The position numbers and the translations under genes are program-made. Below the pieces are notes generated by a model that saw only the letters and a list, made by a program, of their open reading frames with translations, made no database searches and was not told the DNA's origin. Of a stretch of DNA of 64,000 nt, positions 36,221 through 49,714 are shown piece by piece. The DNA is taken from assembly GCF_954871325.1 (NCBI RefSeq), contig NC_088776.1, forward strand, positions 33,156,508 to 33,220,507, in the 5' to 3' direction. The number at the start of each line of letters is the position of its first letter. Within the stretch, counting starts at the first letter, position 1. Origin of the DNA: Gordionus sp. m RMFG-2023. Lineage: Eukaryota > Nematomorpha > Gordioida > Chordodea > Parachordodidae.

Positions 36221-38610
36221 CATACCACAAATTAGTTGTGTGAATAATTTCCCAATGAGCTAAGTTATCTCAATAATATCAATTAATATGTTACTGCATG
36301 TTCCATTTATATACTAGAAGAATTAGCTAATAATTAATCTTAAATTTTTTCCCCGCTATAATAAACTAATCATTTTAATATATTGTGTAATTAAAAAAAT
36401 ATTTGAAATTTCTTATAATAATTTCGATCTGTCCTTATTTAAATAAATATTAATATTTAATGTTTTGACTAATACCAAAAAGATTAATTCTTACAGTTTA
36501 TATAAAAATACATATTTTAATAGTAGCTATTTAATATTGAAAATTTTTTTTTAATTAACCATATACTCAGAATGTATTAAAATTAATATAGATGAGAAAA
36601 TATAAAATATTGATAATTATGTATAAGTACTTTTTAATCATTTCAATATTGCTTTAGACAATTCGTTAATTTTATAATAAATATTAATATAAAATAAAGG
36701 TGTGTTCATTTCCTCTAATGTCTATAATCTACGATTTCATAGAGTATCTTAACAAAATCATGAACCCATATTTCAGAAGGTTTTTAGACGTGTTTTTAAT
36801 TATGCAAGCTAAATTAAAGAAAAGTAAAATATAGTAGGGTTTTTTAAAATTGATATATTAAAAATTGGAGATTCCCCGATCACAGAGAACCTTTTAGACC
36901 TCCATTAGCCGCCAAAAGACGTTGCCACTCCCCCGCCACGATGAGGCTGAAGGTAGTGATTTAGGTTATTATTTTATATTGCTTATTACTCTTTTTTCGA
37001 TAAAGTTAAGATTATTAATTATATTTTTGATATTTAGATCATAGCCTAAGCAGAAAAATTTAGCACTTAACACAGTTTTCGATGTCCTAAAGACATGTTC
37101 AACTGGTGCGAATTTTTTTTTAAACTTATTAAATATTATTTTTAATTGATTTTGTATAAATGAAAATAAAATTTTAATTAATTATTAAGATTTATATTAT
37201 ATTGAAGTTATTTTTCCCTAAAAGTGAAATTACTCCTTCCCTAAAGAAGTAACTTTAACGCTTTAAAGCACTATAAATTTTGAGATTTTCTTTTCGTATA
37301 TGATTGGTTTCTCTTTTTAAAAGGCGCCAACCAGGCAGAAGACACCAAGTTAGACTTTCAATTTATTCACACTACTAAGATCAATGCTGTGCTGAGAAGT
37401 GTTCAATATTTTCAGCTAATAGAATTTACTTATTTAAACATAGATAATTTAAAGCTAAAATTAACCCTTCCCTGGAGATCAATAAATATATACACAAATC
37501 ATGAATGTGGTTTTTTTTCATTCTCTTTTAAATCAGTCCCCTTTAAATAATATTCTTCGGACTAATAGGCATACAAGTACATGTACTTGCCTACAAACGT
37601 GCAGAGGGTTCCTTATAGTTTTCCCCAAATTTTTCTTTAATAACCAAGTAGGTGAAAATAAGAAATACTTAGCCTAGCTCGGTCGTATCCACAAGATAAG
37701 AGGGCATATACACTTAAATCTCGTACAACGTAATATAATTTTAAAATAATCCTAGAGGTAACAACAAACATTTAAAAATATGAAAAAACGGGGAAGTGAG
37801 TAAGGGATTACTTTTTAAATTCTTTTATTAAATAAAATAAAAATGGTCTATACTAAAAAAAAAACTTAACAAAAATATTTTAAATCATTTTCCAAAAATA
37901 TAATGCGAAATTTTGTCAAAAAATTGTTCAACTGGTTGAATTTAGTATCGATCAATTGGCAAGCTGCCGATATATATAGGTCAATATATTATTTTGTATC
38001 TATGCAACTCTGTTTAAAATTCATAAATTTTGAAAACTCTTAAATAATAAACTTAATTATTACATTAATCAAAAGAAAGTCATTTTAAACATCCCATCTG
38101 AATAATGTTCTGGACTAGATAAAATAATTCAATTTTATCATGACAGAAATATGTATAGAACAATAGTGTTAACGTTGCTATTGAAAGTGGCACGCTACAA
38201 AAGTGACTAAACTTTTTTGAGTAGCAGTCGGTAAAGTTATGGCTAAAAGGCGCTATTTATTAAGTTATTTTAAGTTTATATTTTAAAAAATTAAATATGC
38301 TCAAATCCTTTAGCCTCTTGCATTCATTCATATATTTAAAATTAAAATGATGATTGACGTCGATCGACATCTTATAATAAGATTAAATATTTCATTTCAT
38401 CTAGTTCTCCCATTGAGAGACTATTTAGTTTAGCTAAAGATGTTTTTTTCTAGATGAAAACTTAGAGAGACATTTCTCTTAAAATACAAAGCATATTAAT
38501 TAAAATTATATATAATTAATATTTTAATAAAATTATATATAATAAATATTTTATTCCGAAAATCTATTATTCTATGTAGAATTGATAATTAATACTAATT
38601 AGGATATTTA
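36221..38610. other. intergenic stretch, no gene recognised
   Basis: AT-rich sequence without a frame I can support. A small GC-richer patch at 36877-36955 and a 16-bp palindrome CAAGTACATGTACTTG (37574-37589) stand out. Confidence 0.45.
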
Positions 38611-40325
38611 GGTTCGTGCCGACGGCATTGGTGAGCTTGGCAGCTGCCCCGGGCGGCAGAAATCTGACGATTTTAATGGCCGCCAATATTTTTTTTGTTT
38701 GAATTTATGAAAAATGCAAATTTATTTAATATTTTTAAAGAAATTAACCTTATCTACTAAAATAGTAAAAGGAAAAAATGACCATATTTGGAAGAAATCC
38801 AGAAATTCATTTTGTACAAAGCCCATAATGGTAAAATTGCATCAGTTTCTTATCATGTCAAATTCGAAAAATATTTATAAATTGTTTAATCATTTTATGA
38901 TTTTTTTTTAAAAAAATAAGGCTTGGCATGTCCAGCCATATCCTGTTAAAACAAGAAATTTCATTTATTTTTTAAGTTATTGGAATTTTTTTTTATATTA
39001 TAATCTTAAAATTTATTATTTATTCCAGATGCTAGGTAAATTATAAGTAAAAAATAATAAATTTATAAAAATTAGGTAGAACTTTATTTTATTAATTGAT
39101 CTGGCTTTTGAAATCACCTAAAAAGCACTCTTTAGATATTATGATTAGTTTTATTTCAACATAAAAAAATGTTTGCACCATAGACAATAAACTTAGGTGT
39201 TAAATTTCCTCATCTGAATTGAGGTATTTTAATTATGCTTTCGACTATTATATGTTTAATAATATATATTATATACTAGTTTCATGCCCTTAAAAAATGA
39301 CAAACTAGATTTTAAAAAATAAATGTGTAATAGTGAACTAAATTTTTAAAATGTGCCAATAATTTTTTAGTTCATAGGCTATAAAGAGTGTTAAAAAAAT
39401 AACAAATTTAATTTAGGTGCTGAAAAATGAAAAAATAAGAAGCAAAAAGATGAATTTATTCATTCTCATAAAAGGGGCTCTTTTAACACTTTAAAAAATT
39501 ACATCGTGCACCCACATCTGAAATGTGAGAAATAATCGATATCAGCAATGAAAATATTGATGATTAAATTTTTTAACGTATACTCTATCAAGCGAAGATT
39601 TCGTTGTAAGAACATTTCAAGGAATATTTTGAGTTTTTATTCGATATACCTCATTGTTAAATATGTTTGAAATGGAGCTAAGAGAATATTATAATCAATT
39701 AAATTAACTGATCAAGATTCGTTGGAAAGCAATTAATGTAATAGATCTATTAACTGAATTAAAATTTTCAATAAAAATATTGCGTAAATAAAGTCCTTTA
39801 TATTTTGCGTTATATTTACATTACACTAATAGGTGAAATGAAGCTATAACAAATGTATCAATTATTTAGAAGATTATTCTTATTTTAATTACCATCGCAT
39901 CCCTAACACAACTTCTTAGAGCTCAAACTAATTAAGATTTACTTAAGATCCTGCATAGCTGCCTCACAAACCTATTCATGATTTTAATCGAAAATGACTT
40001 TGCATCGTTGTAGATTGTGTAGACACCCTCTTTTGCAAATAAAAAGACAAGGAGGATAAATCTAAGCAACTATTTTTTAGTTTTTAATGATATGATAAGC
40101 CTGTGATTATATACACGGTACATGCACTATACTAATTTTTTTGATATGCGTTATTCATATTTATGATTGAGATCAATAAATTTTGCCATATTATATTCTT
40201 TTAGTTCTTGTGAGAATATAAAAATTATTCAAATTAGTTTAGAGAAGTTGTAGATTTTTAAAGGGCCGCGGAATTAGTTTTTGCCCTGGGCCTTTAAAAG
40301 CCTCAGACAGTGCTGAGGACACTTA
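38611..40325. mobile_element. possible hAT-like element with GC-rich ends
   Basis: The left block GTGCCGACGGCATTGG followed by CTGCCCCGGGCGGCAG and the right block GGCCGCGG...CTGGGCCTTT...CAGTGCTGAGGACAC are the only GC-rich patches around. They resemble the two ends of a DNA transposon about 1.7 kb long. No clear target duplication or transposase motif was found between them. Confidence 0.3.
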
Positions 40326-40900
40326 TAGATATTTACATAAATTTTAATTTATAACAATCGAATATTATAGATTACTACATAATGTTTTTAACGAAAAATC
40401 GACCCACTTAGTCTAATGATTAATTTTATCTTTCCCAGCCCATCCCGCAATGTTAAATGGATTATAATTTTAACGGATCAGTCTGGACCAGTAATAATTG
40501 ATATCCGTATTTTCAAACATCTTTCATATAAATAATATCTTGATATTAAAATTTGACAATAAAAAATAATATTCTAAGATGAATATTTACTTGTTTGATC
40601 ATTAGGAATAATAGGGAGAGCAAAACTACTAAAACGAGCATAAGACCGACACCTGCATATAGACCATATATAAATATTTTTTCTTGACCTATGTTTTTTT
40701 AAATTATAAAATATAAAATCTTTAAATCTTCAATTTATTTAAATAAGGCTGTTTTATTTCCACAGTAATTGATTGCCAGTATTTTTGAAGATATTTTTTC
40801 AATAATAACAAAATAGTCACTATTTTATTTTCCAATATGAATTATAATATGTCAGTATATTAAGATTTTAATATAAAATTTATCTTTTCGATTTAGTTCC

Positions 40901-41700
40901 AACTCAAGGAAATTACCCAAAAGTTAATTTATTTAAATTTCTATTAGCCGAACCCAATCTCTCAAACCGTTAATTATCCCTCCAATATCTCTAACCTTTA
41001 ATCTTACTTATTAATATAATTATTTTAAATATATTTAAATCAATTTTAAAAAAATTTTCTCAAATGAATAGAGTTATTTGTCAAATTTTTTAGTAAATAT
41101 ATCGTTTTTTTCTCAATTTAATTAACAGATTTGCCAGTAAATATATATTTTTTAAATATATTTTATAAAGTCATTATAATTTTTTATTTTTGAAAAATTG
41201 CAGAATTTGAAAAGGATATATATATTTTGTTATTTCAATATTAAAATAATTATTATAAGATAAATATTGATTATAACAAAATTAATATAAAAACCTTTAT
41301 CTCATATGCATTATTGTATGGCAAATATATAACTAAATAATATAGTATTAATTTCTGTGGTATATACTATTAATGATCTATAAACTTTCTTGATGAAAGA
41401 AATTTATATTACTCAAAAGTATATTATATGACTTAGTTCCTGCTTTTAAAGTTAAATATACTTTCCAATAAATTAAGCTTAAAGCTAGAAAATATGATGG
41501 TATATTAAGGTAGTCTATCTAGATATATATTTTATATAAAGGTATGACACTTATTGATAATAACCCATTTTTAAGGAATCTGCAACTCAAGGAAATTTTT
41601 TAATTAGGTAAAATATATAAAGTTAAACAAGTAGGATTAAAGGTTAGAAATATGAGTTAGGGTTAATTAAAGGTTTAAGAGATATTGGTTAAGGGTAAGG
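40901..41700. repeat. inverted repeat with arms of ~65 bp
   Basis: 40951-41012 and 41626-41692 are imperfect reverse complements (TCTCTAACCTTTAAT in one, ATTAAAGGTTAGAAA in the other). A 14-bp direct copy AACTCAAGGAAATT lies outside the left arm (40901-40914) and next to the right arm (41584-41597). It is probably an old MITE, with AT-rich single-copy DNA between the arms. Confidence 0.45.
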
Positions 41701-43230
41701 TATGTATGGATTTTAAGGATCGAGTTAGACAAAATTTAAAAATATTTGTTTAAGTGGTGGTAAAATAATAATCATTATCATAATTTATCAGTGTATATAT
41801 ATTCTTTGGTAAAGGTTAATTGTATATAAAAAACATTTGAACATTATTTCAACAAGAAAATAAATTAACTTCTGCAATTAATAATTTAAATATTTGATTT
41901 ATAGCTTCAAAACAATATACAAACAGATAATATAATATTATAAATAAAAGACCATAAAAATATAAAGTAGAATATATATAATATTACTATATAAGAGGTT
42001 TTTCAGAAAAATGTAATAAATTCTATTAATAACTTGTCAAATATGACAGGTCATGTGTAAAAATAATTTCCTTAACTTTAACCATAATCACATTTAATTT
42101 ACCCCTATTAGCTGACCTTATTTTGTTGTTTGACAGTTAAATATTTATACATTCACCTATAAAATATTATCCAATTTTTTTAAACCTTTTACAAAAGTAT
42201 AAAATAAAAATCCAAAGTAAAAATTCTAGTTTATGTTTTGAAATTTTGCTGTAATATAAATAAAATATGAAACTACTATATTTACTTTTGCACCTTTTTA
42301 GTGTTAGTCATAAATATTTAGTAAAATTTTATAAAATTAATTGTATTGCTTGCCATATTTTATCTTTAATTAATAATATTATTGATGAAAATATAACAAA
42401 ATATAAACCGAATATATCATTATAATTGTAATTTAGTAGTAGTATTATTACAAAAATCTCAATCACAGAATCTAGCGTATGCGCTATCTTATTTTATATT
42501 ATATTTTAGAACCATCTTTGATAAGAAATAACGAATATATTTTTAGAACAGACATCAATAATATCTAATTATAATTTAGAAGATTACCAGACTTTAATAA
42601 AAAATATATATATTGAATAATTGAAGACATTATTTTAATAGTTTCCACAACAAATATATTTTAATATTTTGAATCATAAACCAAATTTCTATTTAAATAT
42701 AAATAATTTTTAATTTTCACTTTTTTGGTTAGGGATAGGAAGGAGGGTTCAAACGCCAGCCCTTCGTAATTTCGTGGCTATCCCATTATCCCATGTATTT
42801 TAAAAGATATTTTGACTAAAGAAGAAAATCTAAATATTATCCAAAATGAATTTGATTTGGTTCCACAATGGCTAAAATGTAGCTTAAACAATTTTTGCTA
42901 AAAATTATCCATTATTAAAAGAGGTTCAATTTAGTCCCACTCATTGGCTCTTTTGACTTAGGGTATGGCTAAAATTAACTCCGGGAATTATTTCTGTAAA
43001 AAAGAATTTGATATTTTTCCTTAAAATTAAAAGCAATAATCTATAAGTTAGACGTATAAAATGAGGTAAGATATTATTTTAGAAATATAGGTGTAGCTCA
43101 TTAACCTCGGTTCCCTACATTGCTAATAAATTTTATGATTACTAACCTGAAATAATTATAATTTTAAAATAAATTGCAAAAATTGAAAGCACACCAAAAT
43201 ACTTATATATGGTTGGTTTCTAAAATTAAA
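41701..43230. other. AT-rich intergenic stretch downstream of the Ig receptor gene
   Basis: No coding frame or repeat border could be supported. A short patch at 42735-42790 contains GGTTCAAACGCC, which looks like a polymerase III B box, but no tRNA fold surrounds it. Confidence 0.4.
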
Positions 43231-43586
43231 TTACATTTTACTTTGATCATATTTCATCGCTTGTACTTGGGAGGAGGTATTATTGATTATTTTTTGGGAA
43301 CCATTAAAATTAATGTTAGAACCATTCACATTGCGCCCTGAAGATTTACCCGCTAGCCACATCATTTGTTTAGTGTCTTCAGTAGTAATATTTACAATGT
43401 AAGTCACAATATCATCAATGCAAACTACATTATTTTTCGTTTCAGAGTATCTGGCCATTATGAACTTACGATTTTGGGGCTTATGTCTTTTTAACACTTT
43501 ACTGCATAACTCAGGGGGATTAGTCGAGGGATATGCCCATGGAGGGGGCGTTGGAACGAAGTTAAAATAACTTTCCGCATTTTGTG
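43231..43586 (-). CDS. proposed last exon of the Ig receptor gene (cytoplasmic tail)
   Basis: An open frame of about 118 codons ends in TGA at its low-coordinate end. It starts after an ATAG acceptor at 43587-43588 in a phase that joins the proposed transmembrane exon 45257-45424. The peptide holds a proline-rich PTPPPWAYPSTNPPE, basic KVLKRHKPQNRK, and a polar S/N/Q-rich end. This suits an intracellular tail, but no known motif is visible. It could instead belong to another gene. The downstream intergenic DNA shows no further exon. Confidence 0.4.
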
Positions 43587-43759
43587 CTATTTGTATTTAT
43601 GTAAAAAAATTTAAAAATCCACGAATTAACAAAATACTATAGACAAATTTTATTTTATATACAAATTGTCACATAAAAAATTTATTAAATTATATTAAAA
43701 ATTTTATTAAATTATATTAAATAAATTTATTAAATTATATTTAAAAAATTAAAAAAACG

Positions 43760-44120
43760 ATAGGCTTCCCATCGTATGAGATTAGTATTTTAACTTTTCT
43801 ATTTTCAATTGTAAAAGCGCACTTAAAATTAGTATTATTTTCTAAATAATCGCTCAACCTTACTGCTTGAAAATAAAAAATCAGCTATTTTATAATCGTT
43901 TTCAATTTAATCGTAACCAAATCTTATTTTGGTATTACATTTTTAAAAGATGCTAAGTCTATTTGGATACTTTTCTATGCTACATACTAAATTATAAGTG
44001 CTATAAACGTTACTTCAAAACGTTACATCAAATAAAGAAACGCGTTGCCATTACTCGTTACCTTTTGAAAAAAAGAACGCTCGTTACTGCCTATTTAAAA
44101 AGTAACGCGTTACTCGTTAC
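43760..44120 (-). pseudogene. hAT (Ac-like) remnant with GTAACG end block
   Basis: 44030-44110 repeats GTTACTCGTTAC and AACGCGTT, a terminal block common in Ac-like hAT families. 43780-43920 on the minus strand has KVERLF, the dimerisation motif. It is the reverse-complement relative of 58735-59185, so both derive from one internally deleted family. It lies in the proposed last intron of the Ig gene. Confidence 0.6.
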
Positions 44121-44214
44121 TAGATAAATTTAATAATATATTCAAAAATTTCCTATATATAATATAAATAAAATATACACAATAATATATTATAAGATGA
44201 GACCTGTTGTAATA

Positions 44215-44640
44215 TTCAGATGAATATTTTCGAAAAAAAATGTCTTATTCAAATTAAAAGAATTATTACAATATACTTAATTTCATAATATAGATAGACT
44301 ATGTATATGAGGATATTTCGAAGATGCAAGTTTTAAAGGAAAGATATATAGTTGAGATTTTGTGGATATAATTCACTTTTCAAGTTTTTGATAAGAATTC
44401 TTTTTTAATTTTTTTATTTATAACTAATTTTTCATAGTTTTTTTCATAGTTTTTTTACTATGATCTTTTTATAATGTTAATTTAATATATTTTTACTTTA
44501 TAAATTTATTTTATATTTAATGGAGATGAATAAAGGAAACCAAAATTATGTTATTACATTTTTGTTTCAAACTTCATACCCTTAATTCTATTTATCACAT
44601 TTTTTTATTTCGATTCAGCTAAGCCTTTTACAAGATCTTT
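44215..44640 (+). mobile_element. solo LTR, same family as 50817-51222
   Basis: It starts TGTTGTAATATTCAGATGAA and runs parallel to the 5' LTR at 50817-51222 down to a TACAAGATC segment. No internal region follows. It is diverged from the other copies and so probably old. Confidence 0.65.
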
Positions 44641-45020
44641 TTAGAATAATTTTTTTCCTATATACAATATAAATAAAATAATACAAATATAATATATGAT
44701 AAAATATTTTTAACAATTGATTTTAAAAATTTTGACCAGAAAAACAAGAGCGTTGCTCAACCCATCTTTAGCCGTGCTAACCACATTCAACTGGCGCAGA
44801 GAATGTTAATGAATAAAAATTTTAATTGAGGGAATTAATTAAAAATTAAAAAATATCCATACAGCTTAATAGATTATCTTCAAAAGAATCTTAATTCAGA
44901 TCCTTATCAAAAATTTTTTATCTTTATCAGAAATAATCTATGTGGGTTGTTTTTTTAAAGAAATCAAAGTCTGATTTTTATTCTTTAAGATATTTTCTCA
45001 AACTGGAAGTAAGTTCAAAC

Positions 45021-45241
45021 TAGTGTTGTTAAACGGCTCGTTTTGAGCCGATTTTTAAAAACGGCTAACTCAATATTTCATCCAGAATAGTATTACGCAA
45101 GCCGGAATATTTTGTTTGCAGAAGGAACAAAGGTTTGGACATCTATTAGTGATCTCAAGGCTTAGGCAATATTTTTCTGGCTAAAATATTGAGTTAGCCG
45201 TTTTTAAAAATCGGCTCAAAACGAGCCGTTTAACAACACTA
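45021..45241. mobile_element. hAT MITE family A, intact copy
   Basis: 221 bp with inverted ends TAGTGTTGTTAAACGGCTCG of about 60 bp, nearly perfect. It is flanked by an exact 8-bp duplication GTTCAAAC (45013-45020 and 45242-45249). This is the best copy of the family. Others are at 9838-22897 (split), 53465-53905, 54843-55052, 60848-61056 and 61629-61850. It lies 15 bp beyond the proposed donor site of the exon at 45257-45424. Confidence 0.92.
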
Positions 45242-45256
45242 GTTCAAACTTTCTAC

Positions 45257-45424
45257 CTTCGATGACCTTTAATTTTATCCGGGGCCAATAATATTTAAAT
45301 AGCGGATTAATTATTGCTGATTGTATATATTCATCTTCATTGATGTGTTTCGAATCTATTGAAATAAATATAATCAAAATATAAATTGTAAACACTATTC
45401 CAGCTGTATACCTTTTATCTATTT
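45257..45424 (-). CDS. proposed transmembrane exon of the Ig receptor gene
   Basis: After a good acceptor (TGCAAG, with a second AG 6 bp further) the frame reads KRYTAGIVFTIYILIIFISI, a clear membrane-spanning segment, then a charged stretch ending near FKYYWPRIKLK before a GTAGAA donor. Its entry phase fits the end of the C2-like Ig exon (54022-54435) and its exit phase fits the exon at 43231-43586. That places the membrane span just after the second Ig domain, as expected for a type I receptor. No homology proof is available, so the link rests on phase, strand, order and the hydrophobic segment. Confidence 0.5.
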
Positions 45425-45896
45425 CTTGCAGGATTAAACATGAAATTATTTAAAGCAATTTTTTTAAGTTTTAATATTATAATAGTTATCGTGGGAGTAA
45501 GATATCTCAAATGTTCTAAAATCGAAAGAGCCATATCAACATTTTCCATAATATATAAAATCATATATATGAGGGATCGAAAATGGTTGGGACATTTTTC
45601 GTTCAAAGCTCAATAAATTCAATAATATTAGACTAATCTGAATAAATAAAACATCTTCTGTATCCTAAAAGCATGAGTAATTTGAAATCATTATAATATA
45701 TATTTTATAAAATGTTTATTTTTTTAGAATTTAAAAAACTTTTGTCCCAACTATGACATACTCTGGGTACGTTGGGATAGTTGGTCCACTCATAAAACAG
45801 AGGTTAAATAAATTAAAAATCGCCATTTCATTAAGACTAGTGATATATAAATATATTTTTAATAGTTTATATAAAATATAATAAATTACTTGTATA

Positions 45897-48591
45897 TGTT
45901 GTAGCTGTTGAAAAAAAGAAGAAATAAATGTAATTTAATACATCAAATGTCAGTGATTTTCTGACAGGGGAATGGGAGTTTTCCTGGTGGAGGGAGAAAA
46001 ATGTGAAGATCACATGGGTTATTGTTAAAGAAAAGTCTTTTGTTAAAGATTTGGAGTGAAGATATTGGATTAATTGGAGAAGATGTCAGCTGTGAGGAAC
46101 AAAGAATGGACCTTTGGGAATGAAGAATATATGAAGCTGGATAATTATTATTTATAATCTTTATATTTTTTTTAATGGATAGATAAATATAATTATGAAT
46201 AAATATGGATCTTTTTATTGTTGCCGTCGACAGGATCCACTTAGGGATTAATGCGGAACACAATGCAATGTAAAGGATAAGAAAGTGATGCATGTACAGA
46301 ACCTGGAGATTCAAGAGTTATTTGTTATAAAAGGTAAGAACCATTTTTTTTTTCATGTAATTTTGAACTTTACTGTGAAACCACAACACAAGTAATAGAA
46401 ACTATACAGGGGTAAGTGAGATTAAGGGATGAGTTTAAGGGTTTCTATACTTATATATTTAGCTTACAAAGGTAAAGATGGAAAGTATGTAATGGGTATT
46501 AGGCAGGAATATGAAAATAAGATCAGGAATTTAAGACAGTAATATTTGGTATATTATATGTCTAGATGTATATTGTACATCCAATTTTGATTATTATTTG
46601 ATACGCCTTAAGACTCATTGTGAATGGAGGTATTCCGTCATAGAGAGCTAAGACCTCAAGATCAGCAGGACAGAAAGGATTGCTAAATTTTTAAATATTT
46701 GAAATTTAGGAAAATATATATGGAAATAGACTTTTGTAATAAAGTGTGTATTATATAATTATGCAATTTAGGTTTTTAAAGGGATGGACATGTGTGGGAT
46801 CATTTATTATTAATTAATGTTAATATATTATATTTGTAATTTAGTTTCAATTAAGGTTGATATGTTATTAAGGGATCTATTGAGGGTGAGTTAATGTTGT
46901 TTATTTTGAAGTAATTAACCATTTTTATGAAATTGGGTGTAATGTGAATTACACATATGATATATTTAATTATGAATGATAATTTAAAGGAATTGAAGTA
47001 TGATGAAGTCAGAATAATATCTATAATGTTATAGGTGGATAGTTATTTTGATTTAGTGCCTGCATTTGATATATATATAAATTGGGTATGGATTTATATG
47101 ATATATTAGATGATGTGTAAGATTTTTTTTTCCAAATTATGAAATCTTTATATTTAATATATATATATATATATTTTTAAATTATAAAATTTTATAAAAG
47201 GTTTTATTTGCAATTATTATATTATTTTTATGGTATGCAATGATGTGAAGGGAAAATATTTTTACAGATAAGGTCAGTCATGTTGATGGGTATGCCTTGA
47301 GGTAAGAATATTGTTTAGTTTGCATACTGGAGAAAGTTTTTTTTTGTGTATAAATTTTTTTTGTAAATTTATGCGGCATATTACATTTTTTTTATCTTTG
47401 TAATAATTTTATAGCACATCACATTTTACTATTTATTTTATGAACATTTTTTTTAAAGAAAAGACTCAATTTATTTTATATTGTGATTAAAAATTCTTTA
47501 CATATATACCATATAGCCCATTATATTTTCAATTTTTGATACTTTGCATTCTACATTTTTGTGAATTTGTGCTCATTGTGATGGCGGAGTTAGGTAGGAA
47601 TGGTATATTTTTCTTAGGATACTAATTCTTAGATGGAAAATATTGTATTTTCTACACATTATATATTTTTCCTCCTTATAAAATATTAAATTTATTTCTC
47701 ATATGTCTTGTAATTTTATTTAAAATCTTTGTTCGGCAAATTTTCATTATTTTTAATACCTAAAAATGGATTTTTATATCTATTTTAGGAGATATTTATA
47801 AAAATGTAGTTTTGATTTTGTTTACATGACAGAAGGACAATTACATGTGTTGAAATTGCATTTCACACATAGACCATGTGTTCACATTACAGTTATATGT
47901 AAGATCATTATTTCCTAATTACCATTAATCATACCCTAATGATGTATATTATGGATCCTATTTCTCAAATGTCTTAAAATGAATGAATTATTATGTTTTG
48001 ATATTACATTGTCCATATTAATGTTCCATAGAATATAAATGCAGATACCCCAATGTACATGTCATTATTGATAATATGTGTTTTCGCGATTATATATTGA
48101 AATATATCGGAGATATTATATTATAAATCATCATAAGGGGAGACGATTCGATAAATTCCCTGAACGTCTTCAAGGCGTCCCGATACAATTCAAAGAAGCG
48201 ATTCGATACAATTCAAAGGGCGATTCGATACAACACCACCACAGAGAGAGGGACGCTGGGCTTGTGAAGGGTGGGCGTGTTGTAGCTGTTGAAAAAAAGA
48301 AGAAATAAATGTAATTTAATACATCAAATGTCAGTGATTTTCTGACAGGGGAATGGGAGTTTTCCTGGTGGAGGGAGAAAAACGTAAAGATCACATGGGT
48401 TATTGTTAAAGATTTGTTGGAGATTTGGAGTGAAGATATTGAATTAATTGGAGAAGATGTCAGCTGGGAGGAACAGAGAATGGACCTTTGGGAATGAAGA
48501 ATATATGAAGCTGGATAATTATTATTTATAATCTTTATATTTTTTTTAATGGATAGATAAATATAATTATTAATAAATATGAATCTTTTTA
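45897..48591 (+). mobile_element. short LTR retrotransposon, complete ends, no coding region seen
   Basis: LTRs at 45897-46217 and 48278-48591 are almost identical apart from one short insertion-deletion. Both start TGTTGTAGCTGTTG and end ATCTTTTTA. A 5-bp target duplication GTATA flanks the element (45892-45896 and 48592-48596). The internal 2.06 kb holds no recognisable gag or pol, so it looks like a non-autonomous LTR element (TRIM/LARD type). A GGGTGGGCG purine tract precedes the 3' LTR. LTR identity implies a young insertion. It lies in the proposed intron 3 of the Ig gene. Confidence 0.88.
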
Positions 48592-49021
48592 GTATATACA
48601 TTAATATAAAAGCATGGTAATAATTTCCAAACAAGTATAAGAAATTTATTTAGAAAAAGTAAGTAGGTATATAATTGATATTCCTCTATTATGTAGAATT
48701 AGTTACACTAGGTAAAATTCCACTTTTACAAACATATTTGACAGTTAGAGAATATATTACAGTTAATATTTTAACAAATATCAATGCTCTTGATAATAAA
48801 TATAGGAACAATTTGCATTTAATTATTTAACGCCATCTATTTATCTTAAATAAATATTAAAAATTAATCTTCATATTATTTATCTCACAATGTCTTTAAA
48901 AGATATTTTCTGATGTCCTTATCAATATTTTATATTCTGTAAAATATATAATTCGCTATATCTGTAAAAATTACTTGATTGTCATATGATAATTGATAAA
49001 ATTAGATATACTGTAAATCTA

Positions 49022-49186
49022 TTCTTTCAAATTATTGTTTAAGTTATATGCATACATTTTTGGGGGTCAGGGAGTAAGAGGAAGACTAAGGGGGATATTT
49101 TTTATTAGCTTAAAATGAGTGATAAATTTCTGAAGGGGGGGGGGTAGGAATTTCCCCTTGCCCCCCCCCCCCGGCTACGCCTATGG
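49022..49186. mobile_element. poly-G MITE-like repeat, second copy of 8716-8885
   Basis: It shares TCAAATTATTGTTTAAG and ATATGCATACAT at one side and a G-run/C-run pair at the other with 8716-8885. The end CCATAGGCGTAGCC resembles the CAGGCG terminus of the poly-G hAT family. Borders are not certain. Confidence 0.5.
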
Positions 49187-49714
49187 TTGTAGGTGACGAT
49201 AAATTTATAACTGGTTTTCGGATATAAATTTAAGATTTTTTCACAATCTTCTGTACAGAAGATATCCCTCTCCTCTTTATTGTGATTTCGCATAATTAGA
49301 AAGTGGTAAAGTGATCTAAAATGCGTGTCTCAACTATGACCGAGTCCACTAACTTTATAAATATCATTCAGAATCATATTATTCCTATTTATTGATTCTG
49401 TAAATTTCTCAGATTAAAAAATAAGGTTTAACTTTTCTAAAAAATTTTTATTAAGATTTTAAAGGTTTTACTTATAAATATAAACGATCAAGTTTCCAAT
49501 TATTTTTTATTATATTTGGTATGTCAAAACACATTTTCTTCTGTAAAAATTAATACTAAATATTTATCAAATCTTTTTTAGCCAATAATGTATGACGTAA
49601 TTATCTATCTTTAACCTCAAATTTCCAGTTTTATATAATAAAGCTCAAATTATAGTTGGAGTGACCTAACGTTCTCCTGTACTTAACTACCCCGGTTTCC
49701 CCTACATATCATAA

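Noticed and set aside
42735-42790. Possible tRNA or SINE: GGTTCAAACGCC looks like a B box
   Set aside because: No A box at the right distance, no cloverleaf and no repeat copy in the window.
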